From positions 143,238,294-143,302,293 of the forward strand of contig NC_069662.1 of assembly GCF_027244095.1 (NCBI RefSeq): a stretch of DNA of 64,000 nucleotides, in the 5' to 3' direction. The stretch's first letter is position 1. Every line of letters starts with the position of its first letter. Shown piece by piece: positions 23,831 through 33,869 of this stretch. This DNA comes from Hemicordylus capensis (taxonomy: Eukaryota > Chordata > Lepidosauria > Squamata > Cordylidae). The notes under the pieces are model-generated. The model had not been told where the DNA came from and made no database searches. It was given only the letters and a program-made list of their open reading frames with translations. A program made the translations under genes and the position numbers.

Positions 23831-26800
23831 GCCAGGGCTAGCATTTGCCATGGCTTGCTCTGGGGGCTCTGTGGCATTCAATTGTTCTTTCTCTCTGCCT
23901 GGAGAGGGACAGAGGGAAGAGTCAGCTAGGGCTGTAGTGAGTCGCACCTGTTGGAAGGGGCCACATTCTTGTGTGCCACATGCCTGTTTCAGTTTGAAGC
24001 CTACTCTCTATATAAGGTGAAGGCTAGGGAGCTTAGCCAACAGGGATAGTAAACAGGGTCCTGGAGTTTTGCGTGGAAGTGTGCAGGGGAGCTTGAAACA
24101 AGTACCCTTGATCACAAGGAGCCCAGTGGGAAGAGAAGGTAAGTACTACTCCCCCCTTCATATTCTTGAGAAAGGAAGTTTGAACAGTTAAATAGCTGAC
24201 CAATACAGCTAAGACCTAACTTACTAATAAACAATCTCCAAATTCTCTAAACAGCCAACAAAACCAGTTATGAAGCTAGAAAGTCAGCAGGGGAAGGGGC
24301 ACTTCTCAGTGTATTCCATAGAGTTTTGCATGTATGCCTATTTGCTCCATGGGCAGAAGTCATGGGTGTGTGCTAAGTGCAACGAGCTCCTGGCTCTCAG
24401 GGAACAAGTTCATTTCCTTGAGACCAAGGTGGAGAATCTGAAAAAGCTCAGAGAGGTATGTGAATGAGACCTTCGGGGATGTGGTAGAGGCATCTCATCC
24501 AAGGCTGATAGCTCCTCTGCTGTCAGGGAGAATGAAGGTCTCAGGGAAGGAGGACATCAGTCTGAGGAAGTGGGAGCTGCTCTAGAAGGGACCCCTGCTG
24601 TGAATGATGAGCCCATTTCCTGTCGCACAGTGGGGTAAGGGCCTCCTTGCAGTGGGCGATTCAATCATTAGACGTTAAAAGAGATGGGTCTGTGTCCCAC
24701 TGGTAGAATGTACGGTGACCTGGTGCGAAGGTTGTGGATATCACGTAGCGTCTAGATAGGCTGTTAGGCAGTGCTGGGAGAAGTCAGCTATCGTGGTGCA
24801 TGCTGACACCAACGATGTTGGGAAATGCAGTAGGGAGGTCCTGGAAGCCAAATTTAGGCTGATAGGTAGCATATTGAAGTCCAGGACCCCCCAGGGTAGC
24901 ATTGTCAGAAATGCTACCTGTTCCATGCGCAGGGTCAGTAGACAGACAGAGCTGAGGGGTCTCAATGCATGGATGAGATGTTGGTACTGCAAGGAGGGGT
25001 TTAGATTTGTCTGGGATACATTTTGGGACAAGCAAAACCTGTACAAAAGGGACAGGCTGCTCTTGAAACAAGAGAATGGAACCAGACTGTTGGCACTTAA
25101 AATATAAAAGGTCACAGACCAGCTTTTAAAATTACACCTGGGGAATAGCCTACAGGAGTTGGGCAGTATCTGGTTCGGCAAATGCCATCCCTTAAGGTGC
25201 GAGGGTGTAAAATATTCAGATAATACAGAAGGGGACAGAGCAGACACACATAAAGAGCAGACAGAGGGCTGTGCTAGCTAGTCAAAGAGATCAAAGAGCT
25301 AAAAGAGTAATAGCACACACCAAGTAAGAGATTCAGTGTATAGGTGCTTATATGCCAATGCCAGAAGCCTCCGAGCCAAGATGGGTGAGCTGGATTGCTT
25401 GGTTGCTAACTAAGAAATAGATATAGTGGGAATAGCAAAAACATTGTGGAACAGTGAGAATCAGAAGGACACTGTTATCCCTGGATATAAACTCTACAGA
25501 AAGGACAAGGAGGGGCACATTGGAGGGGTCTAGGAAAACTCTCTGTGGCCAACTCACTGTGGGACACCTCAACACGGCCAACTCACTGCACGGACAACTT
25601 AATGTGAATCCCCAAAAACACTTCAAAGCAGTTCCCAGCTCTCTCTCCAGCCAGCAACCAGCAGACACAAAGTAATAATTGCATGTCCGCTGGTTGCTGG
25701 CAGGAGCGGGCTGCTCTCCGACTCCTCCGCCCACCTCCCATCCCGATAGAGCAGGGAACTGTTTCGAAGTGCGGGGCACCTGAAGTGCGCAGCGGGCTGT
25801 TTGTTTGCAAAGAGAGAGCAGGGAACTGCTTTGAAGTACAAGGCACTATCAGGCTTGTTGGAGAATGAAGAGAGAGCAGGGAGCTGATTTGAAGTGTTTG
25901 TCAGAGATTCGCACTGAGTTGTCCCTTCAGTGAGTCGGCCGTGTTGCGGTGTCCCACAGTGAGTTGGCTGCAGTGAGTTGTCCCATTCCCGCATTGGAGG
26001 TGGAGTAGCACTGTATATTAAAGAAGGGATAGACTCTAACAAGGTAGAAAACCTAGAAGGACCGGAGTCCTCTACAGTCCTCTAAGGCATGCGCATGTGT
26101 GCGCGCTCACAAGTTTTCCGATGTCCACTCAGTTCATTTTCGATCCCGCTCAGGTTGAATCAGGAAGGCCCCACTCTGAATGCAAGTGCATACACACTAC
26201 CTTGATACTGCCGCCCAGAATAAAACTCATTCTGCACACACAGAGATGAAAAAAATTAGAGGGACCACTGCACAGAAACCTTGTGGGTGACAATACAAGG
26301 CCTGAAAGGAAATGTGCTACTGGGGACATGCTATTGCCCTCTGAATCAAAACACTGACAGTGACTGGGCGTTGCAGAAGGAAATCAGGGAGGCGAAAAGG
26401 AGAGACAGGGCAGTAATAAGAGACTGCCTTGGTCGGCCTGATGGATGATCTCCAATTGGCAATTGACAGAGGAAGTGTGACTCTGTTGGTCCTCTTGGAT
26501 CTCTCGGCGGCTTTAGATACTATCGACCATAGTATCCTTTTGGAACGTCTGAGGGGGTTGGGGGTGGGAGGCACTGTTTTACAGTGGTTCCGCTCCTACC
26601 TTTCGGACAGGTGCCAGGTGGTGTCAATTAGAGATTGTTGCTCTTCAAAATCTGAGCTTAAGTATGGCGTTCCTCAAGGCTCCATACTCTCTCCAATGCT
26701 TTTTAACATCTAGATGAAACCGCTGGGAGAGATCATCAGGGGATTTGGAGCTGGGTGTTACCAGTATGCTGATGACACCCAGATCTACTTCTCCATGTCA

Positions 26801-29800
26801 ACTTCTTCAGGAGTTGGCATATCCTCCCTAAATGCCTGCCTGGAATCAGTAATGGGCTGGATGAGGGAGAATAAACTGAAGCTGAATCCAGATAAGACGG
26901 AGGTACTTATTGTGCGGGGTCGGAACTCTAGAGACATTTTTGATCTGCCTGTTCTAGACGGGGTCACACTTCCCCAAAAGGAACAGGTTCGCAGTCTGGG
27001 AGTACTTCTGGATCAACGTCTCTCCTTGGTTTCTCAGGTTGAGGTGGTGGCCAGGGGTGCTTTCTATCAGCTCCGGCTGATACGCCAGCTGCGCCCGTTT
27101 CTCGAGATCAATGACCTCAAAACAGTGGTACATTTGTTGGTAACCTCCAGATTGGACTTCTGTAATGCGCTCTACGTGGGGCTGCCTTTGTATGTAGTCC
27201 GGAAACTTCAGTTGGTTCAGAATGCGGCAGCCAGGTTGGTCTCTGGGTCATCTTGGAGAGACCACATTACTCCTTTGTTGATGGAGTTACACTGGCTGCC
27301 AATAGGTTTCTGGGCAAAATACAAAGTGCTAGTCATAACTTATAAAGCCCTAAACGGCTTAGGCCCTGGGTATTTAAGAGAGCGTCTTCTTCGCTATGAG
27401 CCCCGCCGGCCGCTGAGGTCACTTGAGGAGGTCCGTCTCCAGTTGCCACCAACTCGTTTGGTGGCTACACAGAGACGGGCCTTCTCGGCTGCTGCCCCGA
27501 GATTGTGGAATGCGCTCCCTGCTGAGATACGATCCTCCCCATCTCTGGCAATTTTCAGAAAACACCTGAAAACACATCTCTTCAACCAGGCTTTCTCAGC
27601 TTTTTAAAACTTGTTTTTAAATTGTTCTGATTATTTAATTGTTGTTTTATGATGTTTTTAATTGTTAATCATTGTTTTATGCTTATAATTTTTGTTTAAT
27701 TATTAATTGATTTTAATGGTGTTTTAATGTAAACCGCCCTGAGCCTTTTGGAAGGGCGGTATAAAAGTTTTAATAATAAATAAATAAATAAATAAATAAA
27801 TAATGGGCAATTTCAATTACCCACACATAGACTGGGTAAATTTACAGTCAGGTAAGGACAAAGAGGTCAAATTTCTAGATATGCTGAATGACTGTGCCCT
27901 AGAACACTTAGTCATAGAACCAACCAGAGAGATGGCAACCTTGGACTTAATCCTGAGTGGCACCCAGGACCTGGAGCATGATGTCAGTGTCATGGACTTT
28001 TTAGGGAACAGTGACCATTGTGCAATCAAATTCAGCATACATGTGGGGCGAGAATCACCAAGCAAGTCTAACACAGACACTTTGAATTTCAGAAGAGGAA
28101 ACTTCGCTAAAATGAGGAGTTTAGTGAAAAGAAAATTCACTGAAAGGGAAAATCAGGAGAGTCACTTCACTCCAGAATGCATGGAGTTTATTTAAAACCA
28201 CAATACTAGAAGCCCAGTTAGAATCAGTGTTCCCTCTAAGGCATGCGCATGTGCTCACACATATTTTGATGTCCGCTCAGTGAATTTGAGATCCTTCTCA
28301 GGTTTAATCATGAAGGCCACACTCTAAATGCATGTGTGCGCACACTGCTTTGATACTGCCAACCAGAACAAAACTCATTCCACACACAGATGGAAAAAAA
28401 ACAGAGAGAACACTGGTCAGAATGTATACTAAAAAAGAGGAAAGGTACCACCAATACTGGGAGGATGCCAGCATGGCTAACAGGTAAAGTCAAGGAAACT
28501 ATAAAGAGGAAGACTTCCTTCAGAAATTGGAAGGCCTGCCCAACTGAAGAGAACACAAGTTCTGGCAAAAGAATCTTGCCTTGCCAAACATTTGGAGTTT
28601 TTTGAGTGTCAACAGATGTGTGGATAAATGTGTGCAGATACTGTTGACATAGTATACCTGGACTTCCAAAAAGCTTTCGACAAAGTTCCTCACCAAAGAC
28701 TCTTGAGAAAATTTAGCAGTCATGGGATAAGGGGACAAGTACTGGGACAGGTGCTTTTAAATTTATTCATAAATGATCTAGAAGTAAGGGTAAGCAACGA
28801 GGTGGCCAAATTTGCAGATGACACCAAACTATTTAGGGTAGTGAAATCCAAAAGGATCTCTCCAAACTGTGCGAGTGGGTGACATAAAGGCAAATGTGGT
28901 TCAGTGTTGGCAAGTGTAAAATGATGCATATTGGCTGAAAAAAAAACCCCAACTTCACATATATGCTGGTGGGATCTGAGCTGTTGGTGACTGACTAGGA
29001 GAGGGATCTTGGGGTTGTGGTGGACAGCTCGTTGAAAGTGATAACAAAGTGTGCAGCAGCTGTGAAAATGGCCAATTCCATGCTAGGGATCACTAGGAAG
29101 GGGACTGAAAATAAAGCTGCTAATACTATAATGCACTTATACAAAACTATGGTGCAGCCACACTCAGGAGTACTGTGTACAATTCTGGTCATCATACCTT
29201 AAGAAGGACAGTGTAGAACTGGAAAAGGTGCAGAAGAGGGCAACCAAGATGATCAGGGGCCTAGAGTACCTTTCTTATGAGACAAGGCTACAATACTTGG
29301 GGCTTTTTAGTTTAGAAAAAAGATGACTGTGGGGAGACATGATATAGGTCTACAAAATCATGCATGGTGTGGAGAAAGTTGATAGAAATTATTCTTCCTC
29401 TCGCATAACACTAGAACGCACAATCAACTTGTGCCAGATGTGGTGACAGCGACCAAGATGTGGTGACAGCTAACAACCTGGATGGCTTTAAGAGGGGTTT
29501 GGATAACTTCATGGAGGAGAGGTCTATCAACGGCTACTAGTCAGAGGGCTATAGGCCACCTCCAGCCTCAGAGGCAGGATGCCCTGAATACCAGTTGCAG
29601 GGGAGTAACAGCAGGAAAGAGGACATGCCCTCAGCTCCAGCCTGTGAGCTTCCCAGCAGCATCTGGTGGGCCAATGTGTGAAACACAGGAGCTGAATGGA
29701 AGTAAACACCTGCTCCTGCCAAGTTTTGCTTGCCTGCAGCCCACTTCCTGGTTTGCTGTCCATCAGTGCCACATCAAGCTGAGCTGAAGGAAGCAAACAG

Positions 29801-32800
29801 CCCCGCCCCCAACCTGCCCAGTCCTCCTGCCAATGTTGCACAAAGCTCTGAAGCTAGCAGCACAGTTAGATGATTTATTTATCATTCCCTTGCTGAAGTA
29901 CCCTGCCCAGCTTCACAGTGTCTACAAGATCCTCCACTTGCTCAGGTGCACCTTCTTCTAGAGATTGCTAGGGATTAATCCAGCCTGGATGGATTCCTAG
30001 CAATCAATCAGGTATGAGTGCACAGCAGAGAGCTAAGCAGTGAGCCAGCAACCATGAGGAGACAAGAGAAATCCTTTCCAGGAGGAGGGAGTTGGAAGAC
30101 ACTCAAGGTTTGTTTGTTTTAAAGGAAATATGTTGTGATCCCTTTTCTCTGTTCAGTAGCTCTTCCCAACATTGCAGGCTCATGGTCACACAGGCTGTGA
30201 GCCTAACCAGAAATGTGAAGTGTCTAATTAAAATATTTAGGGAGGTAAAGAATCATTTTAAAAAGGTGTTTAATGGTGGTTGCTGCAGGTCAAGCCTAAA
30301 CATGTTTATTCAGAATTAAGTCCCACTCATATCAATGGAAGCCACCTAATGGTGCAGCAGGGGAGTAACTTGCCTAGGGAGGGAGCAAGAGGTTACTGGT
30401 TTGAATCCCCGCTGGTATGTTTCCCAGACTATGGGATACACCTATATCGGGCAGCAGTGATACAGGAAGATGCTGAAAGGCATCATCTCATACTGCGGGG
30501 GAGATGGCAATAGTAAACCCCTCCTGTATTCTACCAAAGAAAACCACAGGGCTCTGTGGTTGCCAGGAGTTGACATCCACTAGATGGAACAACTTTACTT
30601 TACATTTTAATGGAACTTACTCTCAGAAAAATGCATCAGATTACCATTTTAGGAATCCTTTTCTGACTACTTTTTCTACATGCTGTCCTGACTTGGAAGA
30701 AAGTCCCTTTGAAATCAGTGGAGTTTACTTCTAAGGCACCTTAGGGGAGCAGCATGCTAAGACTCTGGGTGTAGCATTTGCAGTGAGAGTAGTGGAAAGA
30801 TCAGGAATCACCCTCTCTCTTTCTTGTTTAAGTGTTAGTCATACTAGATAAAACTCTATTTCAAGCAATACCTTGATTTATGAGAGAGCAATTAGAAAGT
30901 CACCCTGCTTGCCTTAAGCAAGGCTGGGACAAGACGGTAGGCCTGGAAGGTCCACGATGGATTCTAGAAGCACTGATGGGGTTGCGTGGGCTGAAATGGT
31001 CTTTTCTTTATGCAGTCTTCTGGGTTGATTAAAGGCTCCCCCAGCTGCCGCAAATGGTGAAGTTGCCTGTCTATAGAGCTTTGTTGGGATTTTTCTTTTC
31101 TAGTCTGTGGAGGGGAATTTAATTACTTCACTGTGTAAGCAATCAATTATTTTGCCTTGGACTGCAATGCCTCAACATCCCAGTCCTAACTACGCTAAAT
31201 TCAGAGGTTTTCTTTTTAAGTTCCACTGTTGTTGTTGTTGTTGTTGTTTTTTAAATGAGTGTGTTTATGGGGGGGCAGGGGTGGAGCCACCATTGGGCAA
31301 ATGGGTTCAAAGAACCCGGGCCATCCCCTCGGGGGCTGCGCCTCTCAGCCCCTGGCCCTGCCCCCCCACATCTGACATCAGATGCAGGGGGCTTTGCTTC
31401 ACTCCTAAACGGGGGCCACGCAGCCCTGTTTGGGACCGAAAGGCAGGGAGAGCAGCTCCTGGCCTTGCTGCTCATGCAGCCGGGCTGATCTCCCTCTCCC
31501 GTGAGGTCCCCATCTGGGAGCAAAATAACACCTCCCGTGTCTGATGTCAGATGTGGGGGGGGGGGGCAGGGCTAGGGGGCTGCTGCAGCCTCCCTCCGCC
31601 ACTGCTGTGAAGCAAGTTTGTTATCAGGATGCTGATTTCTGAATGTTCTCAGAGAAAGGGAGAAAGGAGTTAATTTTTAAAGAATAATAAGTGAATATAG
31701 TACCAAGGTGGGGAAACACTTTGAAAATAAATGTACAAGTAGATTAGGAGGGTGTGGGTGCCAGCGTAGTGGTTGGAACAGCCCTGCACAAACACCCCTC
31801 ATTTTCTCTGTGTTCCTAAATTACCTATTTAAATAATTGCTTTAATAATTATTTTAAATAATATTTTAATGCAGTAATTTATGAACTAAAAATTGACTTC
31901 TTCCCCTGCATACCAAGTCATGGTGAGTTCCAGTTCATTCCAGACTTCTCGTTTTTCTCCATATTGAGTGGGGGGTGACAAGTGCCCCAAATCATACATT
32001 GCCTAGGCTAGGACACCAAAAGCTCTAGGGCCGGCTCGGCTACTGCGATCAGTACTAAATTGCTTTCCAGCGAAAATGCTCTCAAAATGGTTTACGTACG
32101 AAGGAAATAAAAAATAATACAAATTAATAAACGGTACAGGGTCCGCCGCACAACACAGAAGGGCGCATACCGGCTGGTTTCCCTAACACGCGACGTGCCC
32201 CAAGAGTATGCGCCTTACCCGAATGGAGGCGAGGTTCAAGGAGGCCAGCAGGTCGGGGATGCGCTCCAGGAAAGTCTCCACCCAGCGATTGCTCTTCTTC
32301 CGCTGCTGAGGCTGGTCCTCCTGCAAATAATAGACAAGGCGCAGCGCTTTGGCTGCTTCGACGGGGCGCGCCTGCTCATCTCCCGGGCGCAGCTTGACGC
32401 CCCCCAGGAAAGGGGCCAGGAAAACCCGGCCCTGGAAGAGCGGGAAGGTGAGGCGGGGCAGCAGCGCCTCGATGCCCCCCGGGAAGCTCTGCGCGAGGCT
32501 GAGGAGCGGGTTGGGGCTGACGCAGGTGCGGTTGCTGCGGGCGCAGAGCTGGGCGAAGGAGAGCCCGCCCGCCTGCAGCCCCCGCACCGCCGCGTCCAGC
32601 TTCTGCAGCTCGGCGAAAGCCTGCGCGGTGAGGAGCGAGTCTCCGGGGGCGGCCACGGCCATGAGGGTGGCGTAGGCGCCCTCGGTGGTCAGCCTCTGGG
32701 CGGAGAAGTGCTCGCGGTCGTTGGTCCGGAAGCGTTTCTGGACGAAGCGGCGCTCTCTCTTGGCCGGGCCCCCGTACGGCGTGAACTGCCCCTCGCGGTC

Positions 32801-32974
32801 ATTGGTCGTGGCTCGTTTGCCCAGGAAGACGAAGCCGGCGCCCAGCGCGACCGTGACCACCAAGGGCACCAGCAGGAAGGGCCACGGGTGGGCGCCCACC
32901 AAGGCGCCGAGGGCCCGCAGCGCCCGCGACAGGAGCCGCTCCGCACAGTCCGTGCGGCAACCGCGCGGCGGCAT
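13545..32974 (-). CDS. PTCHD3: Patched-domain membrane protein, PTCHD3-like, copy A (four exons)
   Basis: The joined exons 32974-32219, 23241-23120, 16564-16419 and 15100-13545 total 2580 bp and encode 859 residues with no internal stop. Every junction is GT-AG and the phases agree. What is seen: a first membrane segment at about residues 33-55 ([10 protein letters not shown]...), a large first luminal or extracellular loop filling the rest of exon 1, a sterol-sensing-like block from exon 2 into exon 4, the acidic motif GVGIDD at about 342-347, and a second half with GFSVDFSAH near 757. These are the paired GxxxD-type motifs of RND-like Patched proteins. From family knowledge, PTCHD3 is a twelve-pass membrane protein reported in mammalian male germ cells; its transported substrate is not settled. 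The start was chosen at M 32974 because copy B has the equivalent start and context (MPxxGCxTDC); an in-frame ATG at 33127 would add 51 residues not shared with B. Introns 1 and 2 are swollen by transposons. Identity to the Patched family is firm; orthology to PTCHD3 rather than a sister PTCHD gene is likely. Confidence 0.9.
15101..16418. other. Copy A intron 3 with repeat fragments
   Basis: Starts and ends with homology to intron 3 of copy B. A repeat fragment at about 15860-15915 carries an L2-like tail (CCTTCCAAAAATGGCTCAGG). It lacks the MITE present in intron 3 of copy B. Confidence 0.65.
16419..16564 (-). CDS. PTCHD3: PTCHD3-like copy A, exon 3
   Basis: This 146-bp exon has a TTTTACAG acceptor and a CTTG|GTAAGT donor. 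It reads [18 protein letters not shown] and continues through two hydrophobic segments to APFIILG, which leads directly into the GVGIDD motif of exon 4. Copy B has the same length and phase; copy C retains a shortened relic. Confidence 0.92.
16794..17789. mobile_element. hAT-like element with long inverted arms
   Basis: Termini TAGGAATGTGCACAAAATT and, inverted, TAGGGATATGCACAAAATT. Flanked by the direct repeat ATTCTGAGT (16785-16793 and 17790-17798). A second pair of inverted arms lies inside, at about 17040-17105 and 17665-17735 (AGGACAATTTTG against CAAAATTGTCCT). No transposase seen. Confidence 0.8.
17844..18074 (-). repeat. tRNA-derived SINE family 3 (Sauria-SINE-like)
   Basis: Reverse complement reads GAGCCAGCGTGGTGTAGTGG as an A-box-bearing head, then GGGTTCAAATCC as the B box, then TCTGGGCCAGTCAC and a TATAAAAATG/AATAAATA tail. 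This layout fits common squamate tRNA SINEs. Absent from the matching intron of copy B. Confidence 0.85.
18621..19418 (-). mobile_element. Non-autonomous Helitron 1
   Basis: On the minus strand it begins A|TCCTCTATAATAAAA and ends in a GC-rich hairpin (GCCCGTTA/TAACGGGC) followed by a short A-rich spacer and CTAG|T. A 5' TC, a 3' hairpin plus CTRR, and insertion between A and T are Helitron features. There is no Rep/helicase. The GC-rich interior is unlike the AT-rich intron around it. Confidence 0.85.
19425..20524 (-). mobile_element. Non-autonomous Helitron 2 with internal minisatellite
   Basis: Same termini as Helitron 1: 5' A|TCTCCTATATAATAAAA and a 3' hairpin ending in CTAG|T. It starts only 6 bp (TATATA) from Helitron 1. 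The interior is extremely GC-rich and holds a 36-bp tandem repeat. Long open frames on both strands are products of this composition. Confidence 0.85.
19780..19995. repeat. 36-bp GC-rich minisatellite, six units
   Basis: The motif CAG(C/G)(G/A/T)GG recurs at 19780, 19816, 19852, 19888, 19924 and 19960, exactly 36 bp apart, with drift between units. The repeat lies wholly inside Helitron 2. Because 36 is a multiple of three, all frames read as periodic Pro/Ala-rich peptides. Confidence 0.9.
20527..22103 (-). mobile_element. Tc1-like DNA transposon, apparently complete
   Basis: Outer ends are the inverted repeat CAGTGAGGGAAATAAGTATT; an inner copy of the same motif occurs about 175 bp in on the left and at a corresponding place on the right, giving an IR/DR layout. 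The right arm lacks about 40 bp present in the left arm. The left flank is TA; the right flank is now a (TG)n tract, so the second TA is not clear. It encodes one intact transposase on the minus strand. Confidence 0.92.
20743..21765 (-). CDS. Tc1-family transposase, intact 340-residue frame
   Basis: A DDE transposase that binds its own terminal repeats and moves the element by cut and paste into TA sites. Seen in sequence: N-terminal paired-like helix-turn-helix half from [20 protein letters not shown], a second DNA-binding half near [13 protein letters not shown], and the catalytic triad at about D153 ([12 protein letters not shown]), D244 ([12 protein letters not shown]) and E279 ([11 protein letters not shown]) with 34 residues between the last two, as expected for DD34E. 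Length equals the usual 340 or so. I chose the ATG at 21765 because MPKTKE is the typical Tc1 start; an in-frame ATG 24 codons upstream adds nothing conserved. No stop or frameshift is seen. Whether it is active cannot be told. Confidence 0.95.
   Translation of the reverse strand: MPKTKELSKDVRDKVVDLHKAGLGYKTIAKQLGEKVTTVGTITRKWKKHKITVNLPWSGAARKISPRGVAMIMKMVTKQPRTTRGELVNDLRAAGTIVTKKTIGNTLRREGLKSCSARKVPLLKAAHVQARLQFANAHLNDPEENWAKVLWSDETKIELFGINSTRRVWRRRNAAYEPKNTIPTVKHGGGHIMLWGCFSAKGTGHLHRIEGTMDGTMYRQILGEHLLPSARALRMGREWVFQHDNDPKHTAKATKEWLKKKHMKVLEWPSQSPDLNPIENLWRELKVRVAKHQPRNLSDLERICKEEWDNIPPGLCANLVANYKKRLTSVIANKGFATKY
22104..22210. repeat. Compound microsatellite (TG)n/(TA)n/(TATC)n
   Basis: (TG)n, then TATATA, then a second (TG)n, then about seven (TATC) units and TATATG. 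It abuts the right end of the Tc1 element and may have grown from its target site. Confidence 0.95.
22675..23070 (+). mobile_element. L2-type LINE, 3' end fragment
   Basis: Reads [20 protein letters not shown], the C-terminus typical of L2 LINE reverse-transcriptase proteins (compare [20 protein letters not shown] at about 27475), followed by a 3' UTR ending in GGCGGGATATAAAATAAATA. 5'-truncated. Confidence 0.8.
23120..23241 (-). CDS. PTCHD3: PTCHD3-like copy A, exon 2
   Basis: This 122-bp exon runs from a CTGGCAG acceptor to an AAG|GTAATT donor. It reads [18 protein letters not shown] followed by a hydrophobic stretch, the start of the sterol-sensing-like membrane block. It begins in phase 0 and ends two bases into an Arg codon completed by exon 3. 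Copy B has an exon of identical length and phase. Confidence 0.9.
24270..24467 (+). pseudogene. CR1 ORF1 N-terminal fragment
   Basis: [16 protein letters not shown]..., with [13 protein letters not shown] as a possible zinc-binding and coiled-coil start, ending at a stop after 65 codons. The related copy on the other strand begins [16 protein letters not shown] at 63107. Downstream, blocks of the esterase-like part (for example [14 protein letters not shown]) continue in shifted frames to about 25110. Confidence 0.75.
25527..25992. mobile_element. hAT-like MITE inside the CR1 LINE
   Basis: Inverted arms of about 65 bp (left GCCAACTCACTGTGGGACAC, right its near complement). Perfect 8-bp duplication ATTGGAGG at 25519-25526 and 25993-26000. 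The CR1 ORF2 sequence resumes directly after it ([17 protein letters not shown]). Confidence 0.85.
26075..26272. mobile_element. Short MITE (CAGTGTTCCCTCTAA family), copy 1
   Basis: Begins CAGTCCTCTAAGGCATGCGC and ends AGAGGGACCACTG. Matches 28225-28415. Target duplication not clear. Confidence 0.65.
26421..27802 (+). mobile_element. L2-type LINE inserted in the CR1 LINE
   Basis: 5'-truncated L2 with reverse transcriptase: [30 protein letters not shown] and [13 protein letters not shown], then C-terminal [22 protein letters not shown]. One in-frame TAG (26711-26713, where the family has Tyr before MKPLGE) separates two long open parts: 26429-26713 and 26714-27607. The 3' UTR ends GGAAGGGCGGTATAAAAGTT and (AAAT)n. 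The host CR1 continues at ATGGGCAATTTCAATTACCC. Confidence 0.9.
28225..28415. mobile_element. Short hAT-type MITE, copy 2
   Basis: Ends CAGTGTTCCCTCTAAGG and AGAGAGAACACTG. Flanks GTTAGAAT (28217-28224) and GTCAGAAT (28416-28423) agree at seven of eight bases, fitting an aged 8-bp duplication. Confidence 0.8.
29691..30340. other. Copy A intron 1, nothing recognised
   Basis: Mixed-composition intron sequence with no supported gene or named repeat. Confidence 0.5.
30341..30603 (+). repeat. tRNA-derived SINE family 2, copy 2
   Basis: Head GCCACCTAATGGTGCAGCAG, B-box-like GGTTTGAATCC, body GCATCATCTCATACTGC, then the tail block CAGGAGTTGACATCCAC. This is the most complete of the three copies. 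Confidence 0.82.
30604..32218. other. Copy A intron 1, exon 1-proximal part
   Basis: Holds a (GTT)n tract near 31229-31250 and a GC-rich repeat at about 31270-31615 (starting CAGGGGTGGAGCCACC, with duplicated ACATCTGACATCAGAT-type blocks) that may be a further hAT-like MITE. No gene supported. Confidence 0.5.
32219..32974 (-). CDS. PTCHD3: PTCHD3-like copy A, exon 1
   Basis: This 252-codon exon holds the start codon, the first membrane segment and most of the first external loop. It ends in phase 0 after ...NLASIR at CGG|GTAAGG. The base three before the ATG is G, a fair Kozak context. The exon is very GC- and CpG-rich, unlike exons 2-4, and lies in a CpG island. The opposite strand also reads open for 288 codons, which I take to be a composition shadow. 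Confidence 0.9.
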
Positions 32975-33130
32975 CTCGCTTCTTTGCGCGCTCGCCCCCG
33001 TCCCCCTCCGCGGGCGCCAGAGACGGTGCGGGCGCCTAACGGCTTTGAGGGCCTCGCCTAGCGCGCGCAGGCCCCTTCCACGCGCGGACATAAGTCTCAG
33101 GCCGGGCCGGAGGGTGAACCCGGGCATGTT
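32340..33130. promoter_or_regulatory. CpG island over exon 1 of copy A
   Basis: Dense CpG and high GC over exon 1 and about 150 bp upstream, contrasting with AT-rich introns. A promoter-associated island is the usual reading. No TATA box is obvious. Transcription would run leftward. Confidence 0.6.
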
Positions 33131-33860
33131 CAGGACAAAACTTCCCTGCTATACCAGCGAAAGAAACGCTTCAGGTTGACATTGCGGCCCTCCAGGCTGT
33201 CCGTAGCAACGTGGTAGTAGTCCAAGCCGCCTACTTTTCCACTTGCAGAGAGTTTTTGACACCGAGGCGCGACTGATCAAAATGCCATTCCCACCTACAG
33301 AATGAAGTGGTACAGCCCCTTTAACACCTCTGATTCTGAACTCTACCATTTAGACCAGGCCCAAGGGACTCTGCTTTTGTTCTGCCCCATGCTAGTTCAC
33401 TCTGTCCAACGGTTGGACCCCATAGCAATACTGTAGTAACTGAAGGCTCCAGAAATCTGAATCCATCAGGGGCGATCCATCAGGAAATTATAGGGGCTGC
33501 AACAAGAATTCTTAACATACCTGCTGATACCAGATTTTGCATGACAGTACTGCATTCTCCTTGGCAGAGGTGTTGCTAGGTCCTTAAAAGATCCAGAGCA
33601 GAGCCAGGCCAGTGGCGGCCTGTGTCTGGCTGCAGCAGTGGCAGCCCTGCTCACCCTGCCCCCTACGCCTGATGTCAGACATGGGGGTTAGCCACACCCC
33701 CTACATCTGACCTCAGACATGGGGTGTGTGGTCTAGCTCCCAAACTGGGCCATGCGGCTATGTCCGGGAGTTAGATCCAGGCCAGCATTGTGCAAAAACA
33801 GCACTGGCCATCTAACTCCCGAACGGGGCCGCGCAGCAATTCTTTTCAGCCCATATTGCG
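33131..33860. other. Copy A upstream flank and GC-rich repeat
   Basis: Homology to the upstream flank of copy B runs to about 33400. About 33570-33850 is a GC-rich repeat with GATGTCAGACATGGGG blocks similar to those near 31370 and 31540. No coding region supported. Confidence 0.55.
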
Positions 33861-33869
33861 TCCACAAGT

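Larger units (their letters stand above)
23643..29690 (+). mobile_element. CR1/L3-clade LINE, near full-length but interrupted
   Basis: A 5' region with (TG)n, an ORF1 with a cysteine motif, coiled-coil stretch and SGNH-esterase-like part (about 24270-25110), and an ORF2 with endonuclease ([19 protein letters not shown]) and reverse transcriptase ([26 protein letters not shown]), down to the C-terminus ([15 protein letters not shown]-like). Interrupted by three MITEs and an L2 LINE. ORFs carry many stops and frameshifts, so it is dead. The 5' half matches 61640-63745 on the other strand. Confidence 0.88.

Noticed and set aside
26429-27607. Host reverse-transcriptase gene
   Set aside because: It is a 5'-truncated L2 LINE with a typical 3' UTR and an in-frame TAG, inserted in a CR1 LINE.
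32195-33061. 288-codon plus-strand frame opposite copy A exon 1
   Set aside because: It is the antisense of a GC-rich exon and has no domain. Copy B shows a similar frame opposite its exon 1, as expected from shared composition.
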